Shown one piece after another: positions 25,104 through 33,524 of a DNA stretch of 48,000 bases. The notes below the pieces were generated by a model. It saw only the letters and a list, made by a program, of their open reading frames with translations. It made no database searches and had not been told where the DNA came from. The stretch is from an uncultured Pelagibacteraceae bacterium. Lineage in GTDB: Bacteria > Pseudomonadota > Alphaproteobacteria > Pelagibacterales > Pelagibacteraceae. How positions within the stretch are numbered: position 1 is the first letter of the stretch; every line of letters begins with the position of its first letter. The stretch is taken from positions 1-48,000 of the forward strand of contig CACJNO010000002.1 of NCBI GenBank assembly GCA_902594825.1. Direction: 5' to 3'. A program made the translations under genes and the position numbers.

Positions 25104-25751
25104 TTATTTTATAACACTTGTTATCATTACTTTTTTTAATTTATTATTCATAAATATTTTTGTATTTTTTGTAGTTAAATCGATCTCTAATACATCAGCT
25201 TTTAATGTATATCCAGGTTTTTTAAAAAATATATTATTAGACATTCTAATTAAATTTTCTTCTTTTGGCGTTTTTGATAAATCATCAGAATCTTGTTCTT
25301 CATTGTCTAATACTAAATATAATTTATCACCAGTAATTACTTCATCTTGTCTAGTTATTTTGACGTTTTCCTTAAAAGTCGTTTCAAAAGATACTGTGTT
25401 AAAGTCAGCAAATTTTGAAGTTAATATGATTTTTGGTTTATTGTCGTCTTTAAATATAACTTTTCCCTTAACATTAGTTAAGAACATTAAGTTAGGATTT
25501 TCTAAATTAGACTGACCAAAATCAGCAATTAATTCGTAAATGTCGCCAACCGCATTATTAGATGTGTATTTTATATTTTTAATTAAATCTTGTTTATCTT
25601 TGATATCGTTTTCAATATTTAAGTTATTTGTATTTTCTTTTATTATTTCTTGATCAGTATTTTTTTTAAAAAAATATTTTTGTAAGACGTAATAACTTAC
25701 TAAAATTAAAAAAATTAATAGAGATATTTGAATTAAAGTCTTTTTTCCCAT
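25104..25751 (-). CDS. lptC: LPS export periplasmic protein LptC
   Basis: Bitopic protein that receives LPS from LptFG-B and hands it to LptA. One N-terminal membrane helix (about 6-24) is followed by a beta-jellyroll-like periplasmic domain with repeated strands: DIYELIADFGQSN, GKVIFKDDNKPKIILTSKFADFN, FKENVKITRQDEVITGDKLYLV and YTLKADVLEIDL. Sequence conservation in this family is low, so the call rests on topology and on position between kdsD and lptB. At 215 residues it is slightly longer than E. coli LptC but not long enough to be an LptC-LptA fusion. Confidence 0.8.
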   Translation of the reverse strand: MGKKTLIQISLLIFLILVSYYVLQKYFFKKNTDQEIIKENTNNLNIENDIKDKQDLIKNIKYTSNNAVGDIYELIADFGQSNLENPNLMFLTNVKGKVIFKDDNKPKIILTSKFADFNTVSFETTFKENVKITRQDEVITGDKLYLVLDNEEQDSDDLSKTPKEENLIRMSNNIFFKKPGYTLKADVLEIDLTTKNTKIFMNNKLKKVMITSVIK

Positions 25752-25753
25752 TA

Positions 25754-26722
25754 CTAAACTATATCAGCACTTAATAAATTATGAATATGAAGTATCCCAA
25801 TAGTTTTTTTTTTATTTGTCTTATTATGAACACATAAACTTGTGATTTTGAGTCTATTCATTATTTCCATCGCTTTTGCTGCTAGTAGATCTTTGTCAAT
25901 AGATATTGGTTTTTTTGTCATTAAATTTTTAATAATTAAACCTTTGATGTTTTTTCGTCTTTGAATAGCTCTTTTTATATCTCCATCTGTAAAAATGCCA
26001 GTTGTCTCATTTTTCCTGTTTCTAATAATAACGACTCCAAGTTTTTTCGAATTTATCAATTTAATTGTTTTTTCTAAACTTTCATTTTCATTAATGAAGG
26101 GAATCTTATTTTTGACTAACATTAAATCTTCCACAGTTTTAAGTTTATTTGCTAAAGTTCCAGATGGATGGAATTTTTTAAAATCTAATTTGCCAAACCT
26201 TTTTCGCTGCATTAATGAAATAGCAATAGCATCTCCCATTGCTAACTGTGATGTTGTGCTCGAGGTAGGAACAATTCCATAGCCAGACTCTTTTACTTCA
26301 GGAATCAACAATTTGATATTAGAATTTTTATAAAGTATCGAATTTTTTTTTGACATAATACCAATCAATTTTATTCTATTACGATTTGCATATTGGATTA
26401 TATTTTTGAGTTCTTCAGTATTTCCAGAATAACTAATTAAAATTAAAATATCTTTTTTGGATAATGAACCTAAATCTCCATGAGAGCTATCACTGGCTGA
26501 AATTGTAAATGAAGGTGTGCCAACAGATGATAAAGTTGCAGAAATTTTTGATGCAATCAAACCACTTTTACCAACACCACACAAAATTACTTTTGATTGA
26601 CACTTACTTATAACATCAACCGCTTCATTAAAAGATTTTCCAATAGAATTTTTTGTTTTTTTTAAAGCTTCAATCTCTAAATCAATAACTTTTTTTCCAA
26701 TTCCTGTAAAATTTTTCATCAT
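25754..26722 (-). CDS. kdsD: Arabinose-5-phosphate isomerase
   Basis: Interconverts ribulose- and arabinose-5-phosphate, the first step to Kdo for LPS. A SIS domain (ILCGVGKSGLIASKISATLSSVGTPSF, then SSHGDLGSLSKKD and ISYSGNTEELKNI) is followed by two CBS domains (KIPFINENESLEKT and KKPISIDKDLLAAKAMEIMNRL). I chose the MM start at 26722, four bases after the rnd stop, giving 322 residues; the frame also opens upstream at a TTG (26761) that would overlap rnd. It heads kdsD-lptC-lptB, an LPS group complemented by kdsB at 31812. Confidence 0.92.
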   Translation of the reverse strand: MMKNFTGIGKKVIDLEIEALKKTKNSIGKSFNEAVDVISKCQSKVILCGVGKSGLIASKISATLSSVGTPSFTISASDSSHGDLGSLSKKDILILISYSGNTEELKNIIQYANRNRIKLIGIMSKKNSILYKNSNIKLLIPEVKESGYGIVPTSSTTSQLAMGDAIAISLMQRKRFGKLDFKKFHPSGTLANKLKTVEDLMLVKNKIPFINENESLEKTIKLINSKKLGVVIIRNRKNETTGIFTDGDIKRAIQRRKNIKGLIIKNLMTKKPISIDKDLLAAKAMEIMNRLKITSLCVHNKTNKKKTIGILHIHNLLSADIV

Positions 26723-26726
26723 TTTT

Positions 26727-27344
26727 TTAATGTTCAAATGTGGATAATTTGTATCCTGCAATTTCCATATCTACAAGAACAGGTATCACCTCCATAGATT
26801 TTTTAAAAAGATCAATTCTTTTTTCTCTCTCAAGCATTTTAACTAACTTATTTCTTATTTCAAAAAGGTACTCAGTATCAGAGGCAGCATACTTAATTTG
26901 TTTTTCCGAAAGATTTGGATCACCCCAATCACTTTGTTGTTCTCTTTTTGAAATATCTTTACCGCATAATTCTTTAACAAGATCTTTATAACCATGAAAA
27001 GAACTAGCTGTTCTTGCTATTTTTGATGCAACTTTTGTACAAAAAATATTTTTAGGTTGAACATTCAGGTGATATTTTAGCCACAATAAATCTTGTCTAG
27101 CGTAATGCATTATAAATTGGGTGTTACTATTAGATAGTGTCTTAACTAAATTAGGTGCCCTATAAGTTTCTCTATTAAGTTTAATTAAATAAAAGTTTTT
27201 AGACTCAAGTCCTAATTGTACTAATGTTAGAGGATCTCTTCCAAGCACTAGTCCTAATGCTTCATTATCTAACCCAACGAATTTTTCATTTGATAAATCT
27301 AAATCTTGAGGTAAATCATTTTCAAAAATATGGATTTTAGACAT
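26727..27344 (-). CDS. Ribonuclease D-like 3'-5' exonuclease
   Basis: A 205-residue DnaQ-fold exonuclease consisting of the catalytic domain only, without the HRDC domains of E. coli RNase D. Motif I reads GLDNEALGL (Asp, Glu), motif II lies in FIMHYARQDLLWL, and motif III is YAASDTEYLFEI (Tyr, Asp). Such short RNase D-like proteins are common in alphaproteobacteria; a role in tRNA or rRNA 3' trimming is inferred from the family. It is the first gene of the long minus-strand run and diverges from the NDUFA9-like gene across 52 bases. Confidence 0.82.
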   Translation of the reverse strand: MSKIHIFENDLPQDLDLSNEKFVGLDNEALGLVLGRDPLTLVQLGLESKNFYLIKLNRETYRAPNLVKTLSNSNTQFIMHYARQDLLWLKYHLNVQPKNIFCTKVASKIARTASSFHGYKDLVKELCGKDISKREQQSDWGDPNLSEKQIKYAASDTEYLFEIRNKLVKMLEREKRIDLFKKSMEVIPVLVDMEIAGYKLSTFEH

Positions 27345-27396
27345 ATTTTATTTATATATATGAGTTAAAAATAATATCTATTTTTTTATTTTTATT

Positions 27397-28383
27397 ATGA
27401 AAAAAATATTAATATTTGGTGGAAGTGGTGCAATAGGCAGATTTCTAATTAGAAAGTTAACTAAAAATAACCACAAAGTAACCGTTGTAACAAGAAATAT
27501 TCATCAAAAAAGCTATATTATTAAAAGTCAGGGAAACGCAGGATATATAGATTTGGTTGAAGCTAGTATATTTGATGAAAAAAAAATTAGGAAACTATTC
27601 GAAAATGCTAACATTTGTATAAATTTAGTAGGAATTTTATTTGAAAAAAGAGGTGGTAATTCTTTTAAAAATATTCATACAATTTTCCCAACTTTGTTAG
27701 CAAAAATGTGTAAAGAGTATAATTTAGAAAAGTTTATTCATTTATCTGCGCTTGGGATTAATCAGGCAATAGACTCTGATTATGCAAAAACTAAATTAAA
27801 TGGTGAGATAAATATTTTAAAAAATTTTCCTAAAGCAAATATTCTTAGACCATCAGTTGTTTTTAGTAACTCAGATCAATTCACTTGTAGTTTTTTAACT
27901 TTATTAAGCAGATTACCATTTTTCCCCCTTTATTATTCTGGAAAAACAAAATTTATGCCAATTCACTGTACCGATTTAACTAATATTATTTACTATGTGA
28001 TTTCAAAAAATATTGACACCAATATAGTAGAATGTGTTGGTCCTGAGACTTTATCCTTTAAGGAAATTTTAGAAAAATTATTAAAACTTATTCAAAAAAA
28101 AAGAATTTTAGTTCCACTTCCTTTACCTTTGGCTAAAATGTCAGCTATGATTTTAGAGAAATTACCGAAACCTTTAATAACAGTAGATCAATTAAAATTA
28201 TTAAAATATGATAATATTTCTTCTGGAAAATATAAAACTAATTTCGATATTGGCGTTCCAAGCAAACTTATTTTCGAGCAAGAGGTGGAAAAGTATTGCT
28301 ACATGTGGAGAGATGGTGGTCAATTTTCTAAAGAGGAATATATAACTAATAACGATAAAGAAAATAAAGTTAACGAAAATTAA
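27397..28383 (+). CDS. NDUFA9-like NAD(P)-binding protein (complex I-associated)
   Basis: A 328-residue atypical short-chain dehydrogenase. The N-terminal Rossmann motif is IFGGSGAIGRFLIRKL, followed by VVTRN, then INLVGILFEKRGGNSF, LEKFIHLSALGIN, a YxxxK pair in DYAKTKLNGE, and ANILRPSVVFS. This layout matches the NDUFA9-like proteins that accompany complex I in mitochondria and alphaproteobacteria, and also NmrA-like reductases. Catalysis has not been clearly shown for the group. Its TAA overlaps the convergent gcrA stop. Confidence 0.8.
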   Translation: MKKILIFGGSGAIGRFLIRKLTKNNHKVTVVTRNIHQKSYIIKSQGNAGYIDLVEASIFDEKKIRKLFENANICINLVGILFEKRGGNSFKNIHTIFPTLLAKMCKEYNLEKFIHLSALGINQAIDSDYAKTKLNGEINILKNFPKANILRPSVVFSNSDQFTCSFLTLLSRLPFFPLYYSGKTKFMPIHCTDLTNIIYYVISKNIDTNIVECVGPETLSFKEILEKLLKLIQKKRILVPLPLPLAKMSAMILEKLPKPLITVDQLKLLKYDNISSGKYKTNFDIGVPSKLIFEQEVEKYCYMWRDGGQFSKEEYITNNDKENKVNEN

Positions 28384-28889
28384 GCTGATTTTATTTTTAT
28401 TTTTTTTTCTATAAATTCTGGAACTTCGTCTTTTTCAAGTTGATCGTCTTTCTTATTCTTATTTTCACGTGACTGATAAGAATATAAAAGATGAAGTTTA
28501 CAATAACTAAAGTCTTTTAATGAAGTTCTTCCACAAAAATAAAAATCTTTTTCATTAGGGTGCCCTATAGGATACTTACAATCATTATCAGTTAATTCTT
28601 CTAATTGTTTAGGATTTTCAGGTTCAAAGTCTTTTTCAATTATAAGTGATTGAAATCTACTTTTTCTACCTCTTTTGGGTTTTTGTATTTGATTTGCTAA
28701 GTTCTTGTCAAAGCTTTGATTTGATGTTGCCGTTCTAGTCTTTATTTTTGCTGATAGATTTAAACGGTGAGCTTTCCCAATAACTGCATTTCTGCTGATG
28801 CCGCCAATTATTTCAGCTATTTGACTTGCAGTATTTCCTTTACCCCAAAGTTCTTTAAGCTTATTTACTTTTTCATCTGTCCAGCTCAT
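28380..28889 (-). CDS. gcrA: GcrA cell-cycle regulator
   Basis: GcrA is an alphaproteobacterial transcription factor that binds RNA polymerase sigma70 and acts at methylated GANTC sites in Caulobacter. The 169-residue protein has the diagnostic N-terminus MSWTDEKVNKLKELWGKGNTASQIAEIIGG with a helix-turn-helix, SRNAVIGKAHRLNL, a basic linker, and the C-terminal Cys/His segment CKYPIGHPNEKDFYFCGRTSLKDFSYCKLH that contacts sigma. It diverges from argD across 171 AT-rich bases and meets the NDUFA9-like gene tail to tail. Confidence 0.93.
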   Translation of the reverse strand: MSWTDEKVNKLKELWGKGNTASQIAEIIGGISRNAVIGKAHRLNLSAKIKTRTATSNQSFDKNLANQIQKPKRGRKSRFQSLIIEKDFEPENPKQLEELTDNDCKYPIGHPNEKDFYFCGRTSLKDFSYCKLHLLYSYQSRENKNKKDDQLEKDEVPEFIEKKIKIKSA

Positions 28890-29060
28890 GTATCAATATG
28901 TAGTATTTAACATTAGTATAATAACAATATACTGATTTTAGATTATATTAAACAATCAAAAAATTAGAGTTATCAACAAAAAATAAAAAAAATTTGGTTT
29001 ATTTATATTTCAATCATAACTTGTATCTATAAATTAAAATTTATAAAACGATTTTTATTT
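28890..29060. promoter_or_regulatory. Divergent gcrA/argD promoter region
   Basis: 171 AT-rich bases between divergent genes. TTATCAACA at 28970-28978 differs from the DnaA box TTATCCACA at one base, about 85 bases upstream of gcrA. No GANTC site is seen in the gap. Promoter elements for either gene cannot be placed with confidence. Confidence 0.3.
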
Positions 29061-30239
29061 ATGACTTATTTAGCAAAAAATTATAATAGAAAAAAAATTT
29101 CATTTGTTAAAGGAAAAGGAAGTTACCTTTATACTTCAAGTGGAATTAAATACTTAGACTTTGTACAGGGTATAGCAGTAAATTGTTTGGGTCACGCAAA
29201 TCCAAAATTAGCTGAAACTATTAAAAATCAATCAAAAAAATTATGGCATATTTCAAATGCTTTTCAAATTCCAGAGGGGGAAAAATTAGCTAAAAAGTTG
29301 TGTCAAAAAACTTTTGCAGATTATGTAATTTTTCAAAATAGCGGCACCGAGGCTACTGAAGCTGCGATTAAAGTAGCTCGAAGATATTATTATTCTATCG
29401 GAAAACCTTATAAAAATAGAATTTTATGCATTAAAAATTCATTTCATGGAAGAACTATTGCTGCAATTTTTGCAAGTGGATCAAAAAAAATGACAGAGGG
29501 TTTTGGCCCAAAAGTTCCAGGATTTGATCACATAAATTTTAAAAATAAAAAACCAAGATTTCCAAATTTAAGAAATAAAATTAAAAAAAATACAGCAGCA
29601 ATAATGGTTGAGACAATACTGGGTGAGGGTGGAATTAAGCAAATACCTGATAAATGTCTCAAGTATTTAAGAAAGATATGTTATCAAAAAAAAATATTGT
29701 TAATTTTAGATGAGGTTCAATGTGGCGTTGGTCGTAGTGGTGATTTTTTTGCATTTGAGCAGTCAAAAGTGAAACCTGATATTGTTCCTATAGCAAAAGG
29801 TATTGGAGGAGGTTTTCCGATAGGTGCAGTTTTAATGAATAAAAAAGTTGCAACTGGAATGACACCAGGCACACACGGTTCAACTTTTGGAGGAAATCCA
29901 TTAGCAATGGCAGTTGGGAATTCAGTTATTGATATAGTTTCAAGTAAAAAATTTTTAAATAACGTAAAAAAATCATCGAAATATTTCTTTTCAAAATTAA
30001 ATAAATTAAAAAAAAGATATCCCAATATCATTAAAGAAATAAGAGGAAGAGGTTTATTGATTGGAATCAAACTTCATAAAGATCAAGGAAAGTTTATACA
30101 AAAACTAATGGACAATAAGTTGCTAACTATTCGTGCTGCTGAAAATGTTGTGCGTATTTTACCTCCATTGAATGTTAAAAAAATTGAGTTAGATCAAGCT
30201 ATTAAGATTATGAGTAAAGTTTGTTCAGAATTAAAATAA
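29061..30239 (+). CDS. argD: Acetylornithine aminotransferase
   Basis: Class III PLP aminotransferase of arginine synthesis (392 aa), with possible succinyldiaminopimelate activity for lysine. Motifs: VQGIAVNCLGHANP, FQNSGTEATEAAIKVARRY, FHGRTIAA, VETILGEGGI, ILDEVQCGVGRSGDFFAFEQ and PIAKGIGGGFPIGAVL with the PLP Lys, then THGSTFGGNPLAMAV. HGSTFGGNP separates ArgD from other class III enzymes. argF follows one base after the stop, so the pair is an operon. Confidence 0.93.
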   Translation: MTYLAKNYNRKKISFVKGKGSYLYTSSGIKYLDFVQGIAVNCLGHANPKLAETIKNQSKKLWHISNAFQIPEGEKLAKKLCQKTFADYVIFQNSGTEATEAAIKVARRYYYSIGKPYKNRILCIKNSFHGRTIAAIFASGSKKMTEGFGPKVPGFDHINFKNKKPRFPNLRNKIKKNTAAIMVETILGEGGIKQIPDKCLKYLRKICYQKKILLILDEVQCGVGRSGDFFAFEQSKVKPDIVPIAKGIGGGFPIGAVLMNKKVATGMTPGTHGSTFGGNPLAMAVGNSVIDIVSSKKFLNNVKKSSKYFFSKLNKLKKRYPNIIKEIRGRGLLIGIKLHKDQGKFIQKLMDNKLLTIRAAENVVRILPPLNVKKIELDQAIKIMSKVCSELK

Positions 30240-30240
30240 A

Positions 30241-31170
30241 ATGAAACATTTTATAAATCTAAAAGATATTTCAAGGAAAGATCTAAGAAAAATTATAAAT
30301 GATGCAAAAAAAAGAAAAATTGCTAGAAAAAAACTAAATAATCTTGATGTTGATAAAGGGGCACCTTTAAAAGGTAAATTGTTAATTCAAATGTTTGAAA
30401 AATCAAGTTTAAGAACAAGACTAAGTTTTTATTTAGCAATTAAACAATTAGGGGGAAGTGCTTTAACGCTTAGACCAGATGAGTTACATTTATCAAAAGG
30501 AGGTGAAAGCATTGGAGATACAGCTAAGATTTTATCTAACTTTGGTAATGCTTTTATGCTTAGAACAAGTAGTGATAAAAAGTTAGAGGAGTTTAAAAAA
30601 TATTTATCGATTCCAATTATTAATGGACTAAGCCCCTCTTCTCATCCAACACAAATTTTATCAGATATTTTTACGGTTGAAGAAATTAAAAAAAAACCAA
30701 TATCAAAATTAAATATTGCTTGGATTGGTGACTCAAATAATGTTTTAAATAGTTTGATTACAGCATCAATTAAATTTTCATTTAAATTAAATATTGGTTG
30801 TCCGAAAAAGTACCAGCCTAATAAAAAAATTTTTAACTATATTAAAAATAATAAGAATAAAATTTCTATTTACAGTGATGCAAAAAATGCAGCATATAGA
30901 GCAGATGTTATTTTTTCTGATAAGGTAGTATCAATGAATGATAAAGTGAATAAAGTTAAAAAATTAAATTATTTCAGAAAATTTAGAATTGATAAAAAAT
31001 TAATGAATATTGCCAAAAAGGATTGTATTTTTCTTCATTGTTTACCAAGAGGAACAGAGGTAAATGAAGATGTTTTTTTTAGTAAACAATCTAAAGTTTG
31101 GCAACAAGCTTTAAATAGAGTTCATGTTCAAAAATCTATATTACTTTATTGCTTTGGAAAATTAAGGTAA
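30241..31170 (+). CDS. argF: Ornithine carbamoyltransferase
   Basis: Makes citrulline from ornithine and carbamoyl phosphate. The 309-residue protein has FEKSSLRTRLSFYLAI (the carbamoyl-phosphate loop, usually SxRTR), LHLSKGGESIGDTAKIL, SSHPTQILSDIFT, WIGDSNNVLNSLI and FLHCLPRGTEVNEDVF. The HCLPRGTEV loop is a little shorter than the usual HCLPxHRGEEV. The end WQQALNRVHVQKSILLY is typical. Its last nine bases overlap the convergent cytochrome c gene. Confidence 0.92.
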   Translation: MKHFINLKDISRKDLRKIINDAKKRKIARKKLNNLDVDKGAPLKGKLLIQMFEKSSLRTRLSFYLAIKQLGGSALTLRPDELHLSKGGESIGDTAKILSNFGNAFMLRTSSDKKLEEFKKYLSIPIINGLSPSSHPTQILSDIFTVEEIKKKPISKLNIAWIGDSNNVLNSLITASIKFSFKLNIGCPKKYQPNKKIFNYIKNNKNKISIYSDAKNAAYRADVIFSDKVVSMNDKVNKVKKLNYFRKFRIDKKLMNIAKKDCIFLHCLPRGTEVNEDVFFSKQSKVWQQALNRVHVQKSILLYCFGKLR

Positions 31171-31704
31171 CGGTAATGGATTATCTGAATTTTGATTTAA
31201 ATATAAAATAACAGATGCTCTATCTTTCTCTTTTCTCAAACCAGCGAATGCCATTTTTGTACCTTTGATCCATTTAGCTGGCTTTATAAGATAACCATTT
31301 AATTCTTCAAAAGTCCATTCTTTGCCATATTCAGAAAGAGCTTTTGAATATTTGTAATCACTCACAGCACCAATTTTTCTTCCAACTACATTATAAAGAG
31401 CTGGACCAATGTTATTTTTTCCATCTTTAACAATTGAATGACAAGCCGCACATTTTTTAAAAACTTTTTCACCAGTAGCAAAATCTCCCATAGACATTAG
31501 ACTAGCTATATCAATTTTTTGTTCTATAGTTTCTGAACTTGATGATGTGCTTGTAGCAACTGCTTGTTCTATTTCTACTGCGTATCCGGGTTTTTTTGGT
31601 TTTTCGACATAAAAAATTATATCGGACAGCTTTCCAATACCGATTAAAACAAGTGCAACCATTAAAATTGCAGCTACTATTTTGTTTATTTCGAAAGAAT
31701 CCAT
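31162..31704 (-). CDS. Membrane-anchored class I cytochrome c (CycM-like)
   Basis: A 180-residue protein with an N-terminal membrane anchor (about 9-31), a Ser/Thr-rich linker and one cytochrome c domain on the periplasmic side. Heme attachment is CAACH (Cys85, Cys88, His89) and the sixth ligand is probably Met151 in KGTKMAF. GPALYNVVGRKIGAVSDYKYSKAL and KWIKGTKMAFAGL are typical of mitochondrial-type c and the CycM/c552 proteins that carry electrons from bc1 to aa3 oxidase in alphaproteobacteria. The 107-base gap upstream is shared with divergent kdsB. Confidence 0.88.
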   Translation of the reverse strand: MDSFEINKIVAAILMVALVLIGIGKLSDIIFYVEKPKKPGYAVEIEQAVATSTSSSSETIEQKIDIASLMSMGDFATGEKVFKKCAACHSIVKDGKNNIGPALYNVVGRKIGAVSDYKYSKALSEYGKEWTFEELNGYLIKPAKWIKGTKMAFAGLRKEKDRASVILYLNQNSDNPLPLP

Positions 31705-31811
31705 TTTATTAAAAATTATTTTGAACGTATAACATTATAATTAAAAAAATACTTATATTTTGATGTATAATTTTGCCTCTGTTTATATTTTATTAACAAT
31801 TAAAAAAACCA

Positions 31812-32546
31812 ATGAAAACATTAATAATAATTCCTTCTAGGTTATCAGCAACTAGACTTCCAGGTAAACCACTGTTAAAGATTAATGGTCTATCAATGAT
31901 TTCTCATGTTTTTAAGAAGGCTGAAGAGGCAAATATTGGCGAAGTAGTGGTTGCAACTGAAGATCAAGAGATAATTGATGATGTAAAGAAAAATGGAGGT
32001 CAAGCAATCATTACGAAAAATCAGCATAAAACAGGTACTGATAGAGTTTATGAAGCATTACAGAAACTTAATCATTCTAAGTTTGATTTAGTAATGAATT
32101 TACAAGGCGATGAGCCGTTAATGGACATAAATGATATTAAAAACTTAAATCAAAAAATGATAAAAAATAATTCTAAAATTGGAACTTTAGCTTCAAAAAT
32201 TTTAGATAAAAAAACTTATGTAAATCAAAACGTTGTAAAAGCTATAACTAGAGAAAATTTAAACAACATAAATTTTCCAGAAGTAGTAAATTTTAAGAGA
32301 AAAGTTATAGAACAAAGTGAAAATATTTATCATCATTTGGGTATATATTGTTATAAAAAAGACACACTTAAAGAATTTGTATCTTTTAATCAATCTTCTA
32401 ATGAGATTAAGAATAAGTTGGAACAAATGAGAGCATTAGATAATAAAATTAAAATAAATATAGCACTAGCTAAATCATCTCCTATCGGGGTTGATACAAA
32501 AGAGGATTATGTAGCTATTAAAAAAATTATGGAATATAAATCTTAA
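31812..32546 (+). CDS. kdsB: CMP-Kdo synthetase (3-deoxy-manno-octulosonate cytidylyltransferase)
   Basis: Activates Kdo with CTP for lipid A core synthesis. The 244-residue nucleotidyltransferase opens IIIPSRLSATRLPGKPLLKINGLSMISHV, has VVVATEDQEI, TGTDRVYEAL, VMNLQGDEPLM and a late HHLGIYCYKKDTL with GVDTKEDY, all standard KdsB blocks. It overlaps pheA by one base (TAATG). Together with kdsD and the lpt genes this shows the organism makes Kdo-containing LPS. Confidence 0.93.
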   Translation: MKTLIIIPSRLSATRLPGKPLLKINGLSMISHVFKKAEEANIGEVVVATEDQEIIDDVKKNGGQAIITKNQHKTGTDRVYEALQKLNHSKFDLVMNLQGDEPLMDINDIKNLNQKMIKNNSKIGTLASKILDKKTYVNQNVVKAITRENLNNINFPEVVNFKRKVIEQSENIYHHLGIYCYKKDTLKEFVSFNQSSNEIKNKLEQMRALDNKIKINIALAKSSPIGVDTKEDYVAIKKIMEYKS

Positions 32547-33376
32547 TGATTAAAATTTATTTTCAAGGGACTTATGGAGCTTATTCACATTTAGCAGCTT
32601 TATCCATAGATCCACAAGCTAAAATTATTCCTTGTAAAACTTTTGATGAGTGTTTTTTAAATGCATCTAAAGATGAAAATTCTAAAATAATAGTTCCTGA
32701 GTCTAATAGAATCACAGGGAATATTGGTATTGAATATCTAATATTTAAATATCGATTAAATATATACTCAGAATATTTTCAAAAAATAGAACATAACTTA
32801 TTAGGTATTCCGGGTGCAAAAATTTTAGATATCAAAGATGTTTATTCTCATGGTCAAGCATTATCTCAATGTTCAAAATTTATAAAAGCACATAATTTAA
32901 TTGAACATGTGAGAGCAGATACAGCTGGTTCTGCAGAAATGATTGCTAAGACTCAAGATAAAACAAAAGCAGCTATCGCATCTTCTTTAAGTGCAGAAAC
33001 TTATGATTTAAAAATTATTAAGAAAAATATTGAAAATGAAAAAGGGAATCTTACAAGATTTTTACTGATGGGAAAAAATGTTTTTCAGCCAGACTTTGAG
33101 AAAAGAAAATATATTACATCTTTTTTGTTTAAATTAAAAAGTAAACCGGCAGCCCTTTACCAATCATTAGGTGGTTTTGCGATCAATGGTGTAAATTTAA
33201 CAAAATTACAAAGTTATCCTGAAAAAAATACATTCGATTCATTCTTTTTTTTATGCGAAATTGAGGGACACATAGAAGATATTAAGATTCAAAAATCATT
33301 GGAGGAATTAGGATTGCATTGTCAAGATTTTCACGTTCTAGGTGTTTTTGAAGCTGACAAACAAAGAGAAAAATAA
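32546..33376 (+). CDS. pheA: Prephenate dehydratase
   Basis: Converts prephenate to phenylpyruvate for phenylalanine. The 276-residue protein lacks a chorismate mutase domain. The catalytic domain opens YFQGTYGAYSHLAAL, contains ESNRITGNI where most enzymes have ENSxxG, and ends with the Thr-Arg-Phe motif in NLTRFLLMGK. A C-terminal ACT domain (about 195-270) reads KPAALYQSLGGFAINGVNLTKLQSYP, the position of the Phe-binding ESRP motif; QSYP is close to other alphaproteobacterial forms. It overlaps kdsB by one base and precedes ffs. Confidence 0.9.
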   Translation: MIKIYFQGTYGAYSHLAALSIDPQAKIIPCKTFDECFLNASKDENSKIIVPESNRITGNIGIEYLIFKYRLNIYSEYFQKIEHNLLGIPGAKILDIKDVYSHGQALSQCSKFIKAHNLIEHVRADTAGSAEMIAKTQDKTKAAIASSLSAETYDLKIIKKNIENEKGNLTRFLLMGKNVFQPDFEKRKYITSFLFKLKSKPAALYQSLGGFAINGVNLTKLQSYPEKNTFDSFFFLCEIEGHIEDIKIQKSLEELGLHCQDFHVLGVFEADKQREK

Positions 33377-33392
33377 TTTTTTAAAAGTTTTC

Positions 33393-33422
33393 TTGTAGAT
33401 AAGAAATTATTACTGCTATAAT
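33393..33422 (+). promoter_or_regulatory. Promoter of the SRP RNA gene
   Basis: TTGTAG (33393-33398) and a perfect TATAAT (33417-33422) are spaced by 18 bases. The predicted transcription start at 33429, seven bases after the -10 box, coincides with the first base of the SRP RNA stem. This is the most convincing promoter in the window. Confidence 0.7.
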
Positions 33423-33428
33423 AGTGAT

Positions 33429-33510
33429 GGAGGCTAGGGCGTTTTCTGCATGAACCCGACTAGGTCCTAACGGAAGCAATCGTAATGACAGTTTGACGGG
33501 TCTAGTCTCC
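33429..33510 (+). ncRNA. ffs: SRP RNA (4.5S RNA)
   Basis: A long hairpin whose ends GGAGGCTAG (33429-33437) and CTAGTCTCC (33502-33510) pair over nine bases with one G-U. The tip carries the conserved SRP54-binding elements GGTCC (33463-33467) and GGAAGCA (33472-33478). The four-base loop between them is TAAC (33468-33471) rather than the usual GGAA. The RNA binds Ffh to target nascent membrane proteins. Position immediately before dnaX-ybaB-recR is the standard alphaproteobacterial location. Exact ends are inferred from the stem and the upstream promoter. Confidence 0.9.
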
Positions 33511-33524
33511 TAAAAGAATAAAGA

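Noticed and set aside
32546-33376. PheA ACT domain with QSYP instead of ESRP as a sign of lost feedback control
   Set aside because: Other alphaproteobacterial prephenate dehydratases also depart from ESRP here, so it is probably a lineage feature.
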